Below, one piece after another: positions 39,946 through 42,866 of a DNA stretch of 42,866 bases. Each line of letters starts with the position of its first letter. The first letter of the stretch is position 1. The DNA comes from Pseudanabaena sp. lw0831 (GTDB lineage: Bacteria; Cyanobacteriota; Cyanobacteriia; Pseudanabaenales; Pseudanabaenaceae). The stretch covers positions 1 through 42,866 of the forward strand of contig NZ_BBJB01000007.1 of the NCBI RefSeq assembly GCF_016584665.1, in the 5' to 3' direction. Made by a program: the position numbers and the translations under genes. Under the pieces are notes generated by a model, which worked only from the letters and a program-made list of their open reading frames with translations, was not told the origin of the DNA and did not search any database.

Positions 39946-40782
39946 ATGAATAAGAAAAAAGTTATCACTTTCATCTCTTTGATTGTAGTTACCCTATGCG
40001 CGATCGCAGGATGTAGTTTTTTCTCGCCAACAATCGAACAGACAAATAAGCCCATAGCCAGCCAATCAGCAGTCCCGTCAGTCAAGCAAGAGAATGTCCA
40101 ATTAACAATTTCGGCGGCAGCAAGTCTCAAAGAAGCATTAGGAGAAATCACTCCTATTTATAGCAAAGCCAAAACTAATGTCGTTATTCGCAATAACTTT
40201 GGAAGTTCAGGCGATCTCCAACAACAAATCATTAACGGCGCTCCCGTCGATGTCTTCATTTCCGCCGCCGCCAAGCAAATGGATGAATTGCAAAAAAAGG
40301 ACTTAATCGTTGCTGATACGCGCCGTGATTTATTGAGCAATCGCTTAGTATTAATTATACCTGCGGATAAAGGCGATGCTAAAGAATTAAAAGATTTAAC
40401 CAGTGTCAGTATCGAACGAATTGCGATCGGCGATCCGCGCAGTGTTCCCGTAGGTCAATATGCCGAACAAGCCTTGACGAAGCGCGCTTTATTGGAAGAT
40501 GTGCGATCTAAATTTGTCCTAGGCAATAACGTGCGTCAAGTTCTGCAATTTGTGGAATCTGGCAATGCTCAGGCAGGAATTGTCTATGCAACCGATGCCA
40601 AAAATTCTAACAAAGTGAAGGTTGTAGAGATAATAGATGCTAAACTTCACAAACCGATTGTCTATCCGATCGCAGTTTTGCAAAAAAGTGCTAACCAACC
40701 AAGCTCCAAATCCTATCTAGAATTTCTATCCAGCGAACCTGCTAAAACTATTTTCGAGAAATATGGATTCAGTACCCTTTGA
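39946..40782 (+). CDS. modA: Molybdate ABC transporter substrate-binding protein ModA
   Basis: 278 residues. Lipoprotein signal with lipobox AIAGC (C23). The binding-protein core has LTISAAASLKEALGEI, the family's start of the mature domain, NNFGSSGDLQQQI (the oxyanion-binding SSG), GAPVDVFISAAAKQMDEL, RIAIGDPRSVPVGQYAEQAL and QAGIVYATDAK with the tyrosine that closes over the ligand. It is the outer-surface molybdate or tungstate receptor. The stop overlaps the modBC start by 20 bases, so translation of the transporter is coupled. Confidence 0.95.
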   Translation: MNKKKVITFISLIVVTLCAIAGCSFFSPTIEQTNKPIASQSAVPSVKQENVQLTISAAASLKEALGEITPIYSKAKTNVVIRNNFGSSGDLQQQIINGAPVDVFISAAAKQMDELQKKDLIVADTRRDLLSNRLVLIIPADKGDAKELKDLTSVSIERIAIGDPRSVPVGQYAEQALTKRALLEDVRSKFVLGNNVRQVLQFVESGNAQAGIVYATDAKNSNKVKVVEIIDAKLHKPIVYPIAVLQKSANQPSSKSYLEFLSSEPAKTIFEKYGFSTL

Positions 40783-42577
40783 TTTCTCTCCATTTTGGAT
40801 ATCGATAAAGGTGGCTGGCACTGCCATCTTTTTTACGTTCTTTTTTGGGGTTACGGCAGCCTATAGCCTCCTAGAATATCGCGGTAAATGGAAAGCAGTA
40901 TTTGATAGTATATTTCTCGCACCGCTTGTATTACCACCTACAGTCGTTGGGTTTCTACTATTGCAGCTATTTGGACAATACGGCTGGATGGGAAAGTTTT
41001 TACAACTATTCCATTTCAATATTATTTTCACTTGGTATGCTGGAGTCATTGCATCAATAGTGGTCACTTTCCCCTTAATGTATAAGACTGCTCAAGGTGC
41101 ATTCGAGCAAGTAGATGGAAATTTACTAGGAGCTGCGAAAACTCTTGGTGCTTCTGACGTGCAAGTTTTTTGGCAGATAGCTTTACCCCTCGCATTCCCT
41201 GGGATTTTAGCAGGAGCGATGCTTGCCTTTGCAAGAGGATTAGGAGAATTTGGCGCAACATTGATGCTAGCGGGGAATATTCCTAAACAAACTACGACAA
41301 TTCCGCTTGCTATTTATGCCGCCGTAGAAGCAGGCGTAACTCAAGAAGCATGGCTATGGACAGCCGTAATTCTATCTATTTCTTTTTCAGCGATCGCCAC
41401 CGCATATCTTTGGTCAAACAAGAGAGAGCAGAACAAGGGAAAAGGAAAAAGGAAAAAGGAAAAATTGCAGGCAAATTACGAATTACGAATTACGAATTAC
41501 GAAGAGGGTTTAGTAATCGATATTGAGAAGCAATTACCTGAGTTTGATTTACAAATTGCTTTGCACTGTGCTGACAAATCTATTGGTATTTTGGGGGCAT
41601 CAGGCACGGGGAAAAGTATGTTGCTCAAGTGCATTGCAGGTATGGAAACCCCATCGAGTGGGCGGATTGTAATTAATGGTAAGGTTTTATTTGATAGGTC
41701 CAAAGCAGTCAATTTACCTAGTCGCGATCGCAATATTGGTTTCCTATTTCAAAATTATGCACTCTTTCCACATCTCACTGTTGCTCAAAATATTGCTTTC
41801 GGATTACCAAAAGCACTTTCGCGATCGCAGGTTAGACAAAAAGTTGCTGAGCAATTGCAGAGTATTGAACTTCAAGGTTTTGGCGATCGCTATTCTCATC
41901 AACTTTCAGGCGGTCAGCAACAGCGCGTCGCCCTTGCAAGAGCATTGGTCAGTCATCCCGATATTTTGCTACTAGATGAACCATTCTCGGCGCTCGATAC
42001 TCATCTCCGCAGTCAAATGGAACGCGAACTAATCTCGGCTCTTAGCACCTATAAAGGAATTACTCTCTTTGTCACCCATAATATCGATGAGGCTTATCGC
42101 ATTTGTCAAAACCTACTGATTTTAGATCGCGGTCAGGTAATGAGTTATGGCGAGAAGTCGGCAGTTTTTGATCATCCTGCTAATGTCGAGACAGCAAGGC
42201 TTACGGGCTGTAAAAACTTTTCACGTATTGAGGCGATCACCACTGAAATCATCGAGGCTGTCGATTGGGAATGTAAACTACAAGTCAACTTCGCTGTATC
42301 TAATCTAAAGACTCATATAGGAATTCGCGCCCACCACATTGTATTTTTAGAGAATTTAGTCAAAAATGCTTCACCAAACACGATCCCTTGTTGGTTAGTC
42401 CGCATTACAGAAACGCCACATCGTATGACCTTATACATCAAGTTAAATAATCCGCCAGAACATGATTGGGATTACGATCTGCAAGCGGAAGTATTTAAAG
42501 AGAAGTGGTCTGTTATTAAGCAATATCCTCAGCCGTGGCAAGTTTATCTCGATCCCGATCAACTGTTTTTGGTCTAA
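40763..42577 (+). CDS. modBC: Molybdate ABC transporter permease-ATPase fusion ModB-ModC
   Basis: 604 residues. ModB (1-222): five or so membrane helices, with the EAA loop AAKTLGASDVQVFWQIALPLAFPG. Linker (225-250): two heptamer repeat arrays encoding KGKGKRKKEK and NYELRITNYE. ModC (250-604): Walker A GASGTGKSML, Q-loop NIGFLFQNYALFPHLT, signature LSGGQQQRVALARAL, Walker B ILLLDEPFSALD, H-loop FVTHN, and a TOBE-like C-terminus from about 515. ModB and ModC are usually separate proteins; fusion occurs in several cyanobacteria. Imports molybdate delivered by ModA. Overlaps modA by 20 bases. Confidence 0.95.
   Translation: MDSVPFDFSPFWISIKVAGTAIFFTFFFGVTAAYSLLEYRGKWKAVFDSIFLAPLVLPPTVVGFLLLQLFGQYGWMGKFLQLFHFNIIFTWYAGVIASIVVTFPLMYKTAQGAFEQVDGNLLGAAKTLGASDVQVFWQIALPLAFPGILAGAMLAFARGLGEFGATLMLAGNIPKQTTTIPLAIYAAVEAGVTQEAWLWTAVILSISFSAIATAYLWSNKREQNKGKGKRKKEKLQANYELRITNYEEGLVIDIEKQLPEFDLQIALHCADKSIGILGASGTGKSMLLKCIAGMETPSSGRIVINGKVLFDRSKAVNLPSRDRNIGFLFQNYALFPHLTVAQNIAFGLPKALSRSQVRQKVAEQLQSIELQGFGDRYSHQLSGGQQQRVALARALVSHPDILLLDEPFSALDTHLRSQMERELISALSTYKGITLFVTHNIDEAYRICQNLLILDRGQVMSYGEKSAVFDHPANVETARLTGCKNFSRIEAITTEIIEAVDWECKLQVNFAVSNLKTHIGIRAHHIVFLENLVKNASPNTIPCWLVRITETPHRMTLYIKLNNPPEHDWDYDLQAEVFKEKWSVIKQYPQPWQVYLDPDQLFLV
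41437..41501. repeat. Two heptamer tandem arrays in the modB-modC linker
   Basis: About four units of GGAAAAA (41437-41465) and four exact units of AATTACG (41474-41501). Seven is not a multiple of three, so gain or loss of one unit would shift frame. Short tandem heptamers are known from cyanobacterial genomes. Confidence 0.9.
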
Positions 42578-42657
42578 GAATTCATAGACTGTTGCGATCT
42601 AGTATATTGTTCGTGGAAAAGACCTATCGGTCACATTTTGGCGAATCAACGATTCGG

Positions 42658-42764
42658 TAATACCAATTCACAAAAGTGTCGTCACACTTTTGTGAATTAA
42701 AAACCAAACCCAGTAAGGGTTTTAAAAACACAAAATGGCTACTCAATTTTGTGTTTTGGTATAA
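42658..42764. repeat. 107-bp MITE-like element with terminal inverted repeats
   Basis: The left end (TAATACCAATTCACAAAAGTG) and the complement of the right end (TTATACCAAAACACAAAATTG) agree at about 16 of 21 positions. Each half also forms its own hairpin: CACAAAAGTG/CACTTTTGTG on the left, AAACACAAAAT/ATTTTGTGTTT on the right. It lies 80 bases after modBC. The remaining sequence to the window end (42765-42866) shows nothing I can identify. Confidence 0.75.
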
Positions 42765-42866
42765 TCTATATTTCCAGAGCTTGGCGGATTAATTGTTTCT
42801 CATTCTTCTTAGGGAACTCCAAGGAAAAAATGATCCATACAAAACCCAAAAATGTTGTGGCGGGCG

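Overview
The window reads as a piece of cyanobacterial chromosome. The octamer GCGATCGC (HIP1) is scattered throughout. Cyanobacterial or plastid-type genes are present: a Ycf37-like TPR protein, an operon that looks like the photosystem II assembly (PAP) operon of Synechocystis, a GH65-phosphoglucomutase fusion and a Uma2 gene. AT-rich spacers full of palindromic repeats suggest a filamentous, Pseudanabaena-like organism, but the genus is a guess.

Left part (1-6260): a type II toxin-antitoxin pair (antitoxin-like protein plus PIN toxin), then a leftward carbon and phosphate block of PPK2, GH65-beta-phosphoglucomutase fusion, class I fructose-bisphosphate aldolase, and a chimeric PRC-barrel protein whose second half looks like the C-terminal tail of phosphoketolase. 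The phosphorylase fusion would make glucose 6-phosphate without ATP; aldolase sits lower in the same pathway.

Accessory region (6261-13060): an AI-2E transporter, then a series of short foreign-looking genes (AAC(3)-I-like acetyltransferase, HEPN-like protein, two small unknowns, a truncated YhcG, a membrane-protein fragment, CPBP protease plus membrane partner). They are separated by a dispersed repeat family built from HIP1 octamers spaced alternately 33 and 41 bp. One convincing integron attC site (9775-9859) closes the HEPN-like gene, whose stop codon lies in the R'' core. No integrase is in the window. The region ends at the 3' side of an unusual tRNA-Arg(UCU).

Core region (13340-25311): Ycf37, MnmA, CobB/CbiA carrying an in-frame 90-bp palindromic insertion, small secreted and unknown proteins, a pentapeptide protein, Uma2, an MtfA-like peptidase with a MITE-like palindrome at its 5' end, and an RND efflux pair with an attenuator-like hairpin between the two genes.

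Right part (25424-42866): two paralogous 2Fe-2S ferredoxins, a receiver-like protein and two V4R proteins with two small partners (the PAP-like operon); a Ski2/Mtr4-like helicase; a two-partner secretion pair (TpsA exoprotein, TpsB transporter); and a molybdate uptake cluster (Mop-type protein, ModA, ModB-ModC fusion joined through two heptamer repeat arrays). Functions are read from motifs and remembered family features; no database search was possible.
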